A stretch of 64,000 bases of DNA from Malachius bipustulatus. Taxonomy: Eukaryota; Arthropoda; Insecta; Coleoptera; Melyridae. Positions 10,973 through 23,103 of this stretch are shown here, one piece after another. The position numbers were made by a program, and so were the translations under genes. Position 1 is the first letter of the stretch. Every line of letters starts with the position of its first letter. The notes beneath the pieces were generated by a model. The model made no database searches. It saw nothing but the letters and a program-made list of their open reading frames with translations, and was not told where the DNA came from. The DNA lies in contig OU342637.1 in the NCBI GenBank assembly GCA_910589415.1, forward strand, positions 42,872,162-42,936,161, read 5' to 3'.

Positions 10973-11853
10973 TCATACCCAATGCTTTAAAATCTGAAAA
11001 ATATTGAAACTTACAAATTTATTTTGATTATTCCTGTGGATTTATCATCACTTACAGAATTATGATCAAGATTGTGGCGTATTTTCTGATACATCCACAA
11101 ACCAGGCATTTCTCAGCTTAGTTTCTATTATGTTTTTTGGTAGGTAATTGAAAATTTAAGTTGCTAAAGCTTTTGTTTTTCTTACGACTCATTTCACATG
11201 GAATTAATTAATATTAATATGAATAACAAAAAAACACACAAATTAACTTCATAGTGTCAATGACAATAGTGTCATAAATATCCCAATACGGTATATTTTG
11301 TCATCATTGTCGACACACAGACGACATAGTTTACATTATCTTCACATTGTTGACATTGTTTACACATTGATAACATAGTTGACATTATACGATATCGACA
11401 ATCAAAGTCGACGTGTCGACGCCCATCCCTGGTCAAAATCTGGCTCGAAGTGACCAAATTTATGTCGTCGTGACTTTTTTGGATCCGATTCTGAAAGTTT
11501 TTCTACCTTAGGACGTCTCGAAGGACCACCCTGACTTTCAGGGAATAACGTGATGTGGGAGAATGTCTTTAATTTTATATAATAATTTTTTTCTAACAAC
11601 TTCTCAATTTCTGTACATCAAAAAATCTGTTAGGTATATTCTGTTAATATATGGAATTAAAAAAATACTTGTCGCTTGATTTCTGTAATGCACTCTATCT
11701 TTATAATTATTTTTTATTAGCTTCGAGTCTTAATAATTTCACTGACATTGCTATAAAAGCCATTAGCAGAAAATGTTTTAATCATCGGTAACCAATCAGG
11801 GAGTTATTTTATTTGAAGGCATGCTATAAAACTAAGAATATAAGTATAAAAAC
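10973..11853. other. AT-rich intron or flank, no exon found
   Basis: The next exon of the FAAH2-like gene should lie on the minus strand below 11854. I found no frame in this stretch that continues the amidase domain, so the remaining exons are probably beyond another long intron. Confidence 0.4.
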
Positions 11854-12011
11854 CTTTTCGTCAAGTCTTCCAAGTTTGGCATTCTCTCCAGCCATTATTT
11901 TCGTCATTAAAACTAGATCTGTAGCATATCGAGTCATTGGTCCAATTGCTAAAAAGTCGGTGAAAAGTTCTTCTTCGCTAGTAGGATAATGTCCTTTGAT
12001 CGGAATTAAAC
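11854..12011 (-). CDS. FAAH2: FAAH2-like amidase, exon D
   Basis: Exon of a fatty-acid amide hydrolase 2-like protein, a serine hydrolase of the amidase-signature family that cleaves fatty acid amides such as endocannabinoids. It encodes about 52 residues beginning LIPIKGHYPTSEEE and ending GRLDEK, which follow directly on exon C in the family. The acceptor is TACCTACAG at 12012-12020 and the donor is GT at 11852-11853. It enters in phase 1 and leaves in phase 0. Intron C-D is only 57 nt (12012-12068), in sharp contrast with the two upstream introns. The next exon, which should begin with V after LDEK, was not found. Confidence 0.85.
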
Positions 12012-12068
12012 CTGTAGGTATAAAAAATATAAACATCACTTAGAGGAGATCTGACAAATTAAACTTAC

Positions 12069-12180
12069 GTGGTGTAGGCTTGTGACCAAATACTCCATTA
12101 AAAAGAGCAGGTAATCTTATTGATCCCCCAAAGTCAGAACCAACAGCTATCACAGAAGCGCCTGCTCCTAATAGCGCACC
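12069..12180 (-). CDS. FAAH2: FAAH2-like amidase, exon C (nucleophile serine)
   Basis: It encodes about 37 residues of the amidase signature: GALLGAGASVIAVGSDFGGS and then IRLPALFNGVFGHKPTP. In this family the serine of the GGS in GSDFGGSIR is the catalytic nucleophile, and it is present. The acceptor AG is at 12181-12182 and the donor CCAC|GTAAGT at 12068 is strong. Phase 0 in and phase 1 out match exons B and D. A repeat (P) starts about 16 nt upstream of the acceptor, so most of the upstream splice signals are repeat-derived. Intron B-C is 23.4 kb. Confidence 0.88.
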
Positions 12181-12195
12181 CTATAAAGTGTCACA

Positions 12196-12791
12196 ATATT
12201 GTAGCCCTTTCTGCTAGCTTGTTTTAAAATTTCGAATAAATATGCCAAAAGAAAAATGTGCGAACAGAGGATGCTATTCCCTCTGGCTCCGTTCGGGTAC
12301 TTTCAAATTTATTTGAACCCAAAGCAGAACAGAGGGTGTTAAAGATCTTAAAATGAAATTACAAATTTTTAAGTGATCGTCTAGATCAATTTTGTCTCTA
12401 AAAAGTTTCCAAAAAGCTTGACCTGCCCTACGTTGTGAATATTTAAATTACAGGTCACACAAACACTAAAATAAAAGACACACTAATAATTAACAGTTTA
12501 TTGGAATGTTCCAATTAAATAAAATTAAATTTCCCAGAAATTTATAGTAATGTATCGTGAGATTATTTACTTAAAATTAGGATTTTTCCACTTATCAACT
12601 AAACATTATACATAATATCAAAGATTAGACAAAATCATTATTCATTTTAAAAGATAATTGGTCTATAAATGACCACCATACCACCTTCAATAGGCATTCA
12701 CTAAAATTTACACATCTAACCCTACTTAATTTGGCCAAATAATAACTTTACTAAATTAAAAATTTACCTTAATAAAAGAAATGACAACATT
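12196..12791 (-). repeat. Repeat P (copy 1), inverted relative to 14705-15353
   Basis: About 600 bp match the element at 14705-15353 in reverse orientation, including GCTTGACCTGCCCTACGTTG and AGGGTGTTAAAGATCTTAAAAT. The terminal 12-18 bp of the other copy are not kept here. Its end lies about 16 nt from the 3' splice site of exon C. Confidence 0.8.
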
Positions 12792-12792
12792 A

Positions 12793-14704
12793 TGTAGCGT
12801 GCGCTTTTCCGTATCTGTTTCGAATGAATTTTCGAATAGAAAAGGTGTAGCAAAATGGCGTTCCTTTGGAATGCTACACTCCGCTGGTTTTATAGTTTGA
12901 GGCATTGTAGCGAGATCGAATGATGGGACTGTCAATTCCAGTCCGTCATCTGCCAGCCAGAAGAGCTAAACGTCAGAGCAGTAGAGTATGCGTGAGTGTA
13001 TCGATTGAATTATGAGAAGGTCGGAACCGACGAGATGAACGTCTGATCTTTCTTCGTCCCTTTTCCTTTGAGATGCTGGTGAAGTAAACTTGGTTCAGTG
13101 AAGTGATTATTTAGTTGTTGTTTTATGTAGTGGTGGTTAAAACGCAGGTATGAAGTTGTTGTTTTAGTTTTATTTAGCAAAGCTAATGTTCTATGTCGTT
13201 TTCTAATTAGGTAGGATGAGCCTGTCGATCCTGATTGACATGGAGTAGTAAAAGAAGCTCGGCTGGGTATAATGGCGTGCCCATTTCAGTAATAATAAAT
13301 TGACGGTTGATTGATTCAGATTAGTAATTATTATTTTTAATTTAATTTCAGGGCTTCTATTTTTGGTTTTGCTTTTGTTTGCTGTTTTCGTTTCGGATTG
13401 TTCCGGTTGTGATTTCTGGTATGGTATCATCATTTATTCAAGAGTTTTGCTGATGTGAGCAGTCTGCAGGAATGGCGTTCCTTGGATAAAGCGGAGGCAT
13501 CTTTCATTTGTTTGGTTTTTATGGTCTAGACTAGTGATGGTGGTCAGACATCATCAACAATGGAAGGAGGAAGCGTCACTTTCCATCTTACTCTTTGGAT
13601 CATCCCGTCTCACTTGCTTTTCAACTAGAAGTACGACTTGGACGACAAGGTACCTTATCAGAATTATTTCGTAATTGGTTTATGTTCTCTAAAGGAAAAC
13701 AAAAAAAAAGATACATCCACCAAATGATGTTATTGAAGTGTACAAAGTTTGGAACTTTGTTACCTGTAAATGAGTTGAGAATATCTAATCGATATTATAA
13801 TTTTAGTATACAGGGTGTCCCAGCTTATTCGAAGCGCTCTCTGTAGGCCACACGACGTATTTTTTCGAAAAACTTTTTGAAAACTCAAGTACAGAATCCC
13901 AATGGCCATAATTTAAAATTATTTTGGAGTATACAGAGTGTCTCATATGACAGTGGCATATCAAAGTTATGTTTTTTTAAATGGAATGCTCCTATGTTAT
14001 TGCATTTTAAGATTGTCTGAGAAGAGAAAATAAGATTGTCTTTTACAGTTGGTGTTTAAATTCAGAAGTTTTTGAGTTATAAACAAGTGAAAATCGTCAT
14101 TTTTGAAGTTCAAGGTCCTGTACAACGAAAACGGTTCCAGATAGAGAAAAACGGCTTACATGTCCATATCTTAACTTTTTATGTACTATCCTATGGTATA
14201 GAAACATTTGTACTTTCTTTGATTTTTTTATTTGGCGACGCGTGGAAAAATCTCAGAATTTTTCAAATTTTTCATCACCCTGTATAAACATTTCATCTAC
14301 ATCATAGGATAGTACATGAAAAGTTAAAATAGGGACATGTAAGCCGTTTTTCTCTATCTTCATCCGTTTTCCTTATACAGGGCCTTGAACTTGAAAAATG
14401 ACGATTTTCACTTGTTTATAACTCAAAAACTTCTGAATTTAAACACCAACTGTAAAAGCCAATCTTATTTTCTCTTCTCACACAATCTAAAAATGCAATA
14501 ACATAGGAGCATTCCATTAAAAAAAAACATAACTTTGATATGCCACTGTCATATGGGACACTCTGTATACTCCAAAATAATTTTAAATTATAGCCATTGT
14601 GATTATGTACTTGATTTTGCAAAATTTTTTTAGAAAAAATCCATCGTTTGGCCTACAGAGACCGCTTCGTATAAGCTGGGACACCCTGTATTGCGAAATT
14701 GAAT
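12793..14704 (+). repeat. Repeat Q (left arm), interrupted by MITE M1
   Basis: It begins TGTAGCGTGCGCTTTTCCG and is the inverse of 15354-16267, which ends with the complement. Matching continues after the M1 insertion (14689-14704). Small frames in it (13203-13433, 13595-13846) are not conserved in the other arm and are taken as chance. Arm length is about 0.9-1.0 kb without M1. Confidence 0.8.
13811..14688. mobile_element. Palindromic MITE M1 (CAGGGTGTCCC ends)
   Basis: The element has ends CAGGGTGTCCCAGCTTAT and its complement, TA on both sides, and two arms of about 390 bp that are near-perfect inverse copies around a roughly 95-bp centre. It has no transposase. Such foldback elements are mobilised by Tc1/mariner-type enzymes in trans; that assignment is inferred from the TA target. 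A half copy of the same family is at 52800-53050. Confidence 0.85.
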
Positions 14705-15353
14705 TATACCAAGCTGGTACAATGTTGTCATTATTTTCTTATTATTATTAAGGTAAATTTTTAATTTAGTAAAGTTATAATTGGCCAAATTAAGTAGGGT
14801 TAGGTATGTAAATTTTAGTAAACACCTATTGAGGGTGGTATAGTGGTCATTAATAGACCAAGTATCTTTTAAAAGGAATAATGACTTTGTCTAATCTTTG
14901 ATATTATGTATAATGCTTAGTTGATAAGGGAAAAATCCTAATTTTAAGTTGATAATCTCACGATACAATACTATCAATTTCTGGGAAATTTAATTTTATT
15001 TAATTGGAACATTCCAATAAATTGTTAATTATTAGTGTGTGTTTTATTTTAGTGTTTGTGTGACCTGTAATTTAAATAATTCACAACGTAGGGCAGGTCA
15101 AGCTTTTTGTAAACTTCTTAGAGATAAAATTTATCTAGACGATCATTTAAACAAAATTTGTAACTTCATTTTAAGATCTTTAACACCCTCTGTCCTGCTT
15201 TGGGTTCAAGTAAATTTGAAAGTACCCAAATGGGGTCAGAGTGAATAGCACCTTCTGCTCGCACACATATATTTTTTTTCTTTTTGACATAGTTATCTGA
15301 AATTTAAAATCGAGCGAGAAAAGAAAGGGCTACAATTATACCGGCTTGGTATA
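14705..15353. mobile_element. TIR element P' (649 bp)
   Basis: It is bounded by inverted TATACCAAGCYGGTAYAAT ends. It is non-coding: the 69-codon frame at 15039 is not open in copy P. It sits between the two Q arms and is the inverse of repeat P at 12196-12791. Confidence 0.75.
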
Positions 15354-16267
15354 GTTCAGTTTAGCAATATACAAAATTGTAATATCAATTAGATATTCTC
15401 AAATTCATTTACAGGTAATAATGATCCAAATAAATCACTCCAGTAACATCATTTGGTTGATGTGTTTCTCATTTTAGAGAACATAAATGAATTACAAAAT
15501 AAATCTGATAAGGTACCTTCCAATCAAAACAGCGGTTATGTTGAATGGTGAGTGAACGGAAGATCCAAAAAGAGGATGGAGAACAACGCTTCCTCCTTCC
15601 ACCGTTGATTTAGACCACCATCATCGGTCTAGACCATAAAAACCAAACAAAAGAAAGATGGCTTCGCTTTCCCAAAGAACGCCACTCATCCAAACTGCTC
15701 ACATCAGCAAAACTCCAGAGTCAATGATGATCCCAGAACAGAACCAAAATCGGGACAATCCGAAACGAAAACGGAAAACAAAGGCAACACCAAAAAGGAA
15801 AAGGGAAAAAGGAAAAGAGCCCGAAATGAATTACATTATCCACGTCGGGCTTCTTATAATAACTATTCCCTGGTAATCAGCATCCACAAACTCATCCTAC
15901 CTGAGTTTTAAACCACCACTACATGAAACAATAACTAAATAAAATCACTTCACTGAACCAAGTTTACTTCACTAGCATCTCAAAGGAAAAGGGCCGAAGC
16001 AGGATGAGACGTTCAACTCCACGGGTTCCAACCTCCCACTCCTAAATCGATAAATAAGCGCATGGTCGGTTATCCGTTACATCGCTCGGTCACTTCGCCG
16101 AGTGGCAGGTGACAGACTCTGAATGACAGACCCATAATTCGACCTCGCTACAATGCCTCAGACTATAAAACCAGCGGAGTGTATAGCATTCCACAGGAAC
16201 GCCATTTTCCTGCGCCTTTTCTATTCGAAAATTCATTCGAAACAGATACGGAAAAGCGCACGCTACA
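15354..16267 (-). repeat. Repeat Q' (right arm)
   Basis: Inverse copy of Q, ending AAAAGCGCACGCTACA. With P, Q and P' it forms the order P-Q-P'-Q', an interleaved pair of inverted repeats rather than a simple palindrome. Confidence 0.8.
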
Positions 16268-17078
16268 ATATAATATTAGTATAATAACTTTTTAGTCATT
16301 AACTACCACATTATGAAACCCAGGCCATTGGGTGGGGTAACCGATTACACCCAGAATATTAACAAAGGATTAAGAGAGGAGTCAAGCCCGCAGGTAATGT
16401 ATACGGTAACATTTAACCAAATACGCTAACTATCAATACCGAACACTTTCATTTTATCTACATAATATACCTTATGCATTGTGTCGATGTTTTACATAGG
16501 GAACCTGTATTACCAACACTGACGCTTAGTAGCTTGTAGCGCATTCTCATTCTCACAAAAAGTTGGGAAAAAAGTTGGGAATGTCAAATTTAACTTCAAA
16601 GACGTCAGATTTTCCATGAACGTACAACTGTCTAAGAATTTGAATTGAACTACTGCTTCTTAATTATTGTTAATCTTCGTTTTGGGTTTTAGGTTCTCGA
16701 TAATAAAAGTATTATTTTTATTAAATGAGTATTATTTTTCAAAAATATTTTTATAAAAATGAAACGTTTCGGGACCGATTGGTCCCTTGTTCACTCATAA
16801 ATTGTAAAAAATATGTAAACATATTATTGCGACATTATTACAATAAAATGTCGTAAATGGTGTGTTTTTAAAAATTTAAATTTTAGAAAAAATAAATAAT
16901 TGATTTTGTTCTGATTCTGACATTTTATGTATTTCAGGTACTTATTATGCTTTTTTTATTATATTTCATTGTTTATTGTGTCTGTTACGTGTATTTTATT
17001 GTATGATAATATGGTTTTAAAAGTATTGTTATTGTAATGGTGGTCAGTAGGTAATAAAATATAAAAATATATAACTAA
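16268..17078. other. Non-coding stretch with hammerhead-like remnant
   Basis: No gene. On the minus strand at about 16766-16798 a GGGACC-AATC-GGTCCC hairpin is followed directly by GAAACGT, as in hammerhead stem II and core. The other core strand reads GTGAACA where CTGANGA is required, so it is at best a decayed ribozyme. Confidence 0.35.
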
Positions 17079-18045
17079 CAGCCGATATTATAAACGCTGG
17101 TTAAGTAGATAGTTAGTTATCTGGCAGATAACACTAACTCCGAGTTAAGTTTCCGCATGCGTATTATAAAGCAAGATATCCCCGAGCCTAGCTCGCGGTT
17201 ACCTATCGCCGGAAGTCGGACATATTTATTAACGTTGGCGACGAGCCTACACGAACTTCGAACGAACCGCTATTCGGAGGGAATTAAATATAAGATCTGA
17301 CAGTTCTGAATTTAATTCGTTTCATTCGTATCGTATTATGACAAGGTTAGGTTTTAGAAGATAAACATTATCAAATCTGCATTTATTTATTACTGTCTAC
17401 CGTTATGTATTTTATTGTTTGTAATCAATATTAATTCTCAACACACAGCGAGTGATAATAATTGAAAATTGAATCGTGTGTAGGGGATGTTCAATAATAT
17501 AATCCGTTTAAGGGAGAATCTATTAATTACGTTTCATATTACCCTGACATCTCATATTATTTTATAACATCAGTTGTTTTATATAAATAAAAATAACAAT
17601 GTAGTCAATTCAATAGGCGACTACCTAACTACCATAACTACCACACGGCCATCCTGCTAGCGACTGTCCTCAGGCGCTCTGGGTATAAAGAAGAGATTTC
17701 TGTAACAGAAAGCAACAATCAAAATTTAAATTAATAGTGTTTTTAGAGCCCAGAGAAATGTCGAATTACATATTATTCGATATGAGAACAGTTTCTGTCG
17801 TAATCTATTAATTACAACAGTGAGGTGGTAGTGAAATCATATAATACTTTGGATCTCCCTTATAACGGGTCGTATTGCCGTCAGTGGGCTCTATTATTAG
17901 CATCAAAAAGTTACCTTACCATCAATTCTTTTTTTTTTACCATTTGTTACTTTACCACTTGCCATTTGTTACCATCATCAGAGGGTACTGCTGCCATCGG
18001 TGGGCGCTGTTTCGATCAACTGCGATGTTGCCATAGCAGGGGGTG

Positions 18046-18530
18046 GTTATCATCAGAGGTTGCTGTTGCCATCAGAGGGCGCTGTTGCCATCAGAGGGCG
18101 CTGTTGCCATCAGAGGGCGCTGTTGCCATCAGAGGGCGCTGTTGCCATCAGAGGGCGCTGTTGCCATCAGAGGGCGCTGTTGCCATCAGAGGGCGCTGTT
18201 GCCATCAGGGGGCGCTGTTGCCATCAGAGGGCGCTGTTGCCATCAGGGGGCGCTGTTGCCATCAGGGGGCGCTGTTGCCATCAGGGGGCGCTGTTGCCAT
18301 CAGGGGGCGCTGTTGCAATCAGAGGGCGCTGTTGCCATCACAGGGCGCTGTTGCCATCAGAGGGCGCTGTTGCCATCAGAGGGCGCTGTTGCCATCAGGG
18401 GGCGCTGTTGCCATCAGGGGGCGCTGTTGCCATCAGGGGGCGCTGTTGCCATCAGGGGGCGCTGTTGCCATCAGGGGGCGCTGTTGCCATCAGGGGGCGC
18501 TGTTGCCATCAGGGGGCGCTGTTGCCATCT
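18046..18530 (+). repeat. 19-bp minisatellite (about 25 units)
   Basis: Tandem copies of GTTGCCATCAGAGGGCGCT, with GAGGG/GGGGG variants. The unit has no stop in any forward frame and 3 x 19 = 57 nt, so all three frames are open and give the same 19-residue repeat. Overlapping frames of 186-261 codons here are artefacts of the array, not genes. The array lies between the RNase H remnant and the 3' LTR of element B1. Confidence 0.92.
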
Positions 18531-18739
18531 ACAATGTTTTGGCACCACCCATTTTCGTCCAACATTTGTCATTCTATACACTTTATTGCCACGCAAGTCG
18601 TAATTTTTGAAAATATCTTAATTTCCATTTTCGTCACCACTTAAGAGTATTTCTTTGATTTTCTTAATATCACTATCCTGATTTTGTGCTTCGCGCAAAT
18701 AGTCTGTTTCTGTGATAAGAGATATCTACATTGATTCCA

Positions 18740-19141
18740 TAGGTTGATCGAAGTTGCGACTAAGTGCGTCTACGTGTTGGATTTGCGATCCAGCTTTATG
18801 TGCAATTTTGAAGGAAAAGTCTTGTAAGTAAAGTACCCAGCGAGCTATTCTTGAAATTATAGACTGTTTACTTAGCGCGTTCTTGACAGCACTGCAGTCA
18901 GTGATTATGGTAAATTCCGCGTTCTTGACAGCACGCAGTCAGTGATTATGGTAAATTCAGCTGAGGCTAAGTAGTACCTAAATTTCTGTAATGTCTTCAC
19001 TATCGCTAAGAACTCGAGCTCAAACGAATGATATTTTTTTTCTTGCTCAGTTGTTTGTTTACTGAAAAATGCAACAGGTTTTTCGCCTTCTGTAAATTTT
19101 TGTACAATTATTCCTGCGAATCCTTCTCTACTAACTAGCAT
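18740..19141 (-). pseudogene. Gypsy B1 RNase H remnant
   Basis: It encodes the start of a Ty3/gypsy RNase H (GFAGIIVQKF, YHSFELEFLAIVKTLQKFRY), then passes through a tandem duplication of about 38 bp (18878-18957) that breaks the frame. Downstream residues resembling the end of RNase H follow to about 18740. It overlaps the RT piece upstream by a few bases in another frame. No integrase follows, so the element is defective. Confidence 0.75.
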
Positions 19142-19539
19142 CGGTGTATACGATGGTTGACAGTTTTGGATTGTAAATAGAGAGTATTGGTTTTGAAATA
19201 ATGATTTTTTTTTAAATCTTCAACTAGTTTTGTTTCATTTTCAGTCCATTTCCATATCGCATCTTTTTTCAATAAATTTGTAAGTGTTGCTGTCTTTCTA
19301 GCAAAATTTGGGATAAATTTTCTGAAATAACCTATCAGTCCTAATAGTTGTCGTAATTGATGAATATTCTTTAGACAAGGGAACTTTTGAACGGCTTCAA
19401 TTTTATTATTGCTTGGTTGTATTTGATTGAAAGAGATTTCATATCCAAGATAAGTTACTTTTTCCATTAGAAAAGCAGATTTAGACAGTTTAACTGTGAG
19501 GCCGTATTCTTCGAGTAATTTCAGAATCTTCTTCAGCAT
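19135..19539 (-). pseudogene. Gypsy B1 reverse transcriptase, C-terminal part
   Basis: It encodes the RT thumb and connection region (VTYLGYEISFNQIQPSN, LRQLLGLIGYFRKFIPNFA) that should be continuous with the RT palm at 19533-21101. It is separated by a frameshift near 19536 and another near 19140, so the pol polyprotein is broken at two points. The sequence otherwise follows the family closely, so decay is recent. Confidence 0.85.
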
Positions 19540-21101
19540 ACTCTGAGACCTGATTCGATTGATTTTGACGGAATAAGAATGTCGTCCAAGTATGGAATAA
19601 CGTTATATTGACGTAAGGGGTAGAGAATATTGTTCATAAATTTTTGAAATATTGAAGGAGCGTTTGAGAGGCCGAAGGGGACCCGTAGAAACTCATAATG
19701 ACCTTCAGGAGTAGAGAACGCTGTCAATGGGATAGAAGTCGGTTCCATAGGGATTTGGTGGTAACCAGACGTCAAATCAAGTGTAGTGAAGTACTTATAA
19801 TCATTTAAATTATCAATTATTTCTTCAATTACTGGCATCGGGAATTTATTTTTCACTGTTACATTGTTTAAAGCTCGATAATCTACTACCATTCGCTTGT
19901 CGCCATTCTTTTTGTTGACAAGCAAGACTGGACTGGAGTAAGGTGAGTCACTTTCTTGAATAATTTTGGCGTCAAGGAGTTCTCGGATGGTACTTCTCAA
20001 AATACCTTTGTCGTGATCGTTCAAGCGATACGGTCGGCGATACACTGGCTTATCGGTTGTGACTTCGATAGTTAGTGAAATATTATGAGCCTTGCCCAAT
20101 TTATTTAAACTCTTGAAAACACACTGTTCATATTGAGATAATATTTCCTGTAACTTTAGCATTTCGTCGTCTGTCAGCCTTCCATGATTCATATCCTTGA
20201 GCCACTGGGGAAGCTCTGATCGGAATTTAAAAACTAGTTCGTCGTCTATGCGATAGTAAATTATTCGTTTATCTTCAGTGTCATTTCGTCCTATTAATAT
20301 ATTTGTACTCAACAAGTCACTTTCAATTACATAAAGTTTAATTTTTAGTTCAGTTGTATCAATTTTTATTATTGTTTCAACAAAGTCTGCAACGTCGGTA
20401 CCCATACCTAAAAAGCCTGTTAATTTCACTTTATGATTTAAATGTTTAATTTTAAGGTTCATTTTTTGTGCATAAATCAGCGATATCAGAGAACAGTCAC
20501 TGCCGGAATCTATAAATGCCTCGCACTGTTCACCATTTATAAAAATTGTTTTATAAAATTTCGAAGATTTGTCTAGAATATTTATTTGCTTAACTATTTC
20601 GCGTTTATCGCCTTTTTGGTTTCTTTCAATTCCATTTCGGATAGTTTTCGTGTTTATTCTTTTTTCGTTTTTTCTGAAACAATTTGCTTCAATGTGACCC
20701 TTTCTTGAACAGAAATTGCACAATTTGTCTTTGTGTCTGCATGTGGATCTGTCATGACCCTTTTTCCCACAGGCTTTACATAATGAATCATAGCCAGGTC
20801 TTGGACGTCTATTAGGGAAAGTTTTATTATGAAAATCTTTGAGTTCGTTATGTTGAGTAGTTGTAGGCTTCTTTTGATAAATTTTATTTTTGAGATATCC
20901 TGCCAAAATATTGGGGTCTCTGATACCAGAAGAAGCCTCTACCGCGGATGTGATGTTATCATCGCCAATTGCCCCTATTATTAAGGAAATCTTATCTGCG
21001 TCGGAAAAATTCAAGCGAAGTTTGTTTATTTTGGCCAAATGATCAAAATAGAATTCATACAGAGAGCAACCTTCCTCGGGCTTATGATAGGCTATGTTCA
21101 T
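19533..21101 (-). pseudogene. Gypsy B1 gag (part), protease and reverse transcriptase
   Basis: This 522-codon frame encodes, in order, the C-terminal gag with two CCHC knuckles (CKACGKKGHDRSTC and CNFCSRKGHIEANC, about residues 108-150), an aspartic protease with FIDSGSDCS (about 198), and a Ty3/gypsy RT with LDLTSGYHQIPM, FGLSNAPSIFQ and the catalytic YLDD near its end (about 505). These resemble mag-lineage elements. It joins the gag start at 21098-21619 by overlap in another frame. Loss of frame on both sides and absence of integrase make it a pseudogene. Confidence 0.88.
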
Positions 21102-21619
21102 AAAAAGTTCGTAGGTATTTCGAGTACTTTGGAAAGTGTCGCGTAAGATAGTCTTCCATTTTTCCCATAAAAATTGAGACCAACCCTTTCCCCTTCAATG
21201 AAACTCTTATGCCATGTGTGAGCGGTACCTTTCAATTTATTTAAGGTTTGAAAAATTACGTAGGTATCTGACCATTTATACGTATTAATGTTATGCTCTA
21301 TAATCTCTAACCAATCATTAATATTCATTTTAACAGGGTCAAACTCGGGAATTATTGATGATATCGTCATTACCGGGTTCTGTTGCTCTTTGCAATAAAT
21401 TTCATTGGTACTAACCTTATCACGACGATATGTGTCATCATCAGTTTTATTTTCAGCTATCTTACGTTTTGGGGTATAGCTTCTTTCCGATTCAGTATCC
21501 CTCCTATTGGATCTTTTAGACCTTGTGTGCGATCTGGATTCATCGCTCGAAGATGTTTCTGAACTTGATGATGAGGATGAACGATGCCGACGTTTCTGCT
21601 TGTTTTTAGATCTACCCAT
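21098..21619 (-). pseudogene. Gypsy B1 gag N-terminus, Arg/Ser-rich
   Basis: It starts MGRSKNKQKRRHRSSSSS and continues with a serine-, arginine- and acidic-rich tail (residues 1-60) before a retrotransposon gag domain (VKMNINDWLEIIEHNI, NKLKGTAHTWHKSFIEGE). The last residues diverge where the frame shifts into the next piece. A similar basic plus poly-serine gag start is found in element C at 42225. The role of the tail is unknown; phosphorylation or RNA binding is a guess. Confidence 0.82.
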
Positions 21620-21779
21620 CCTGTGAAAAACTTAGACACTTAAAACACTCGCGTGAGAATTCGACCACTTCTGATGTAGGGGATGTTCAATAATATAATC
21701 CGTTTAAGGAAGAATCTATTAATTACGTTTCATATTACACTGACATCTCATATTATTTTATAACATCAGTTGTTTTATA

Positions 21780-23103
21780 CAGGGTGTCCGGAAATTATGA
21801 GCAAAAAATTAAGGGGGTGATTCTTCTTGATGAAATATTGCCAAAAGTATCTATATTTTTTTTTCTAAAACTCAAAAAGAAGAAAGTTATTAGCCTCCAA
21901 AGTTGATTTTTTTAAATCAATATTTTTTTATAACTTTTTTTCTAGTGTAGGGATTTTCTTAAAATTTGACACTCTTGCCACTGATGTTGCTTTACATCCT
22001 TGGTTCAAATTAGACTTGAATCCCTCGAAATCAAAAGGCCTTAAGTGCCCTTGACCTTCAAAAAAGGCCTATAACTTTTTTCGTAATATTTTTTTCTGGG
22101 TTTTGAAGACGCGCAATTGAAGAACATGAAGAAATCTTCGGAAAAGGTCCTCTTTGTCTATCACGATAAAATGACCTGTTTCCGAGTAAAACTGTTTTAA
22201 AAATTTGCTTGCACTAAAATTGATCACCATAAATTATGATCATTTTGCAACAACATATATATATATATCTTATGGCTGTGGTAAAGCCCAAGTGTCAGAA
22301 GTTTTCAAGTAGCCTCAAGGGCCTCTGACGTAACTTAACGACTGCTGTGAAGCAGCCGGGACCCCCTTTTTAACGTACCTCCCGGAGCACGATCAGTCAC
22401 GGATGTCAAAGCATGCTTTGGAAACTGCTGCTGGGTTGCCTAGTTATGTACAAAACAGAGACATTCGTATATAAATAGACTTAGAAATGAATTTTTTTTT
22501 GAAAATGAAAAAAAAATTTAATCATTTTTTTTTTAATAAAATAATAAAATAATTTTAATTAAAAAAAAATAAATTGCCGTCAAAATGAAATCCAAAGCAA
22601 ACGTCTTGTTTCCTAGGCAACCCTGCAGCTGTTTCCAAAGCATGCTTTGGTATTGTTGCAGAATGATCATAGTTTATGGTGATCAATTTTAGTGCAAGCA
22701 AATTTTTAAAACAGTCTTACTCGGAAACAGGTCATTTTATCGTGATAGACAAAGAGGACCTTTTCCGAATATTTCTTCATGTTCTTCAATTGTGCATCTT
22801 CAAAACTCAGAAAAAGCCTTTTTTGAAGGTCAAGGACAGTTAAGGCCACTTGATTTCGAGGGATTCAAGTCTAATTTGGACCAAGGATGTAAAGCAACAT
22901 CAGTGGCAAGAGTGTCAAATTTTAAGAAAATCCCTACACTAGAAAAAAAGTTAAAAAAAAAATTGATTTAAAAAAATCAACTTTGGAGGCTTATAACTTT
23001 CTTATTTATGAGTTTTCGAAAAAAAATTATAGATACTTTTGGCAATATTTCATCAAGAAGAATCACCCCCTTAATTTTTTGCTCATAATTTCCGGACACC
23101 CTG
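21780..23103. mobile_element. Palindromic MITE M2 (1.3 kb)
   Basis: Ends CAGGGTGTCCGGAAATTA and complement, TA on both sides, inserted in the 5' LTR of B1: the LTR resumes at 23104. Arms of about 480 bp are inverse copies. The centre (about 22260-22640) includes GGTAAAGCCCAAGTGTCAGA, also found at 35255-35277. It has no coding capacity. Confidence 0.87.

Noticed and set aside
17825..18644. Three overlapping frames of 186-261 codons
   Set aside because: They are produced by the 19-bp minisatellite, which lacks stops in all frames; the peptide period equals the DNA unit.
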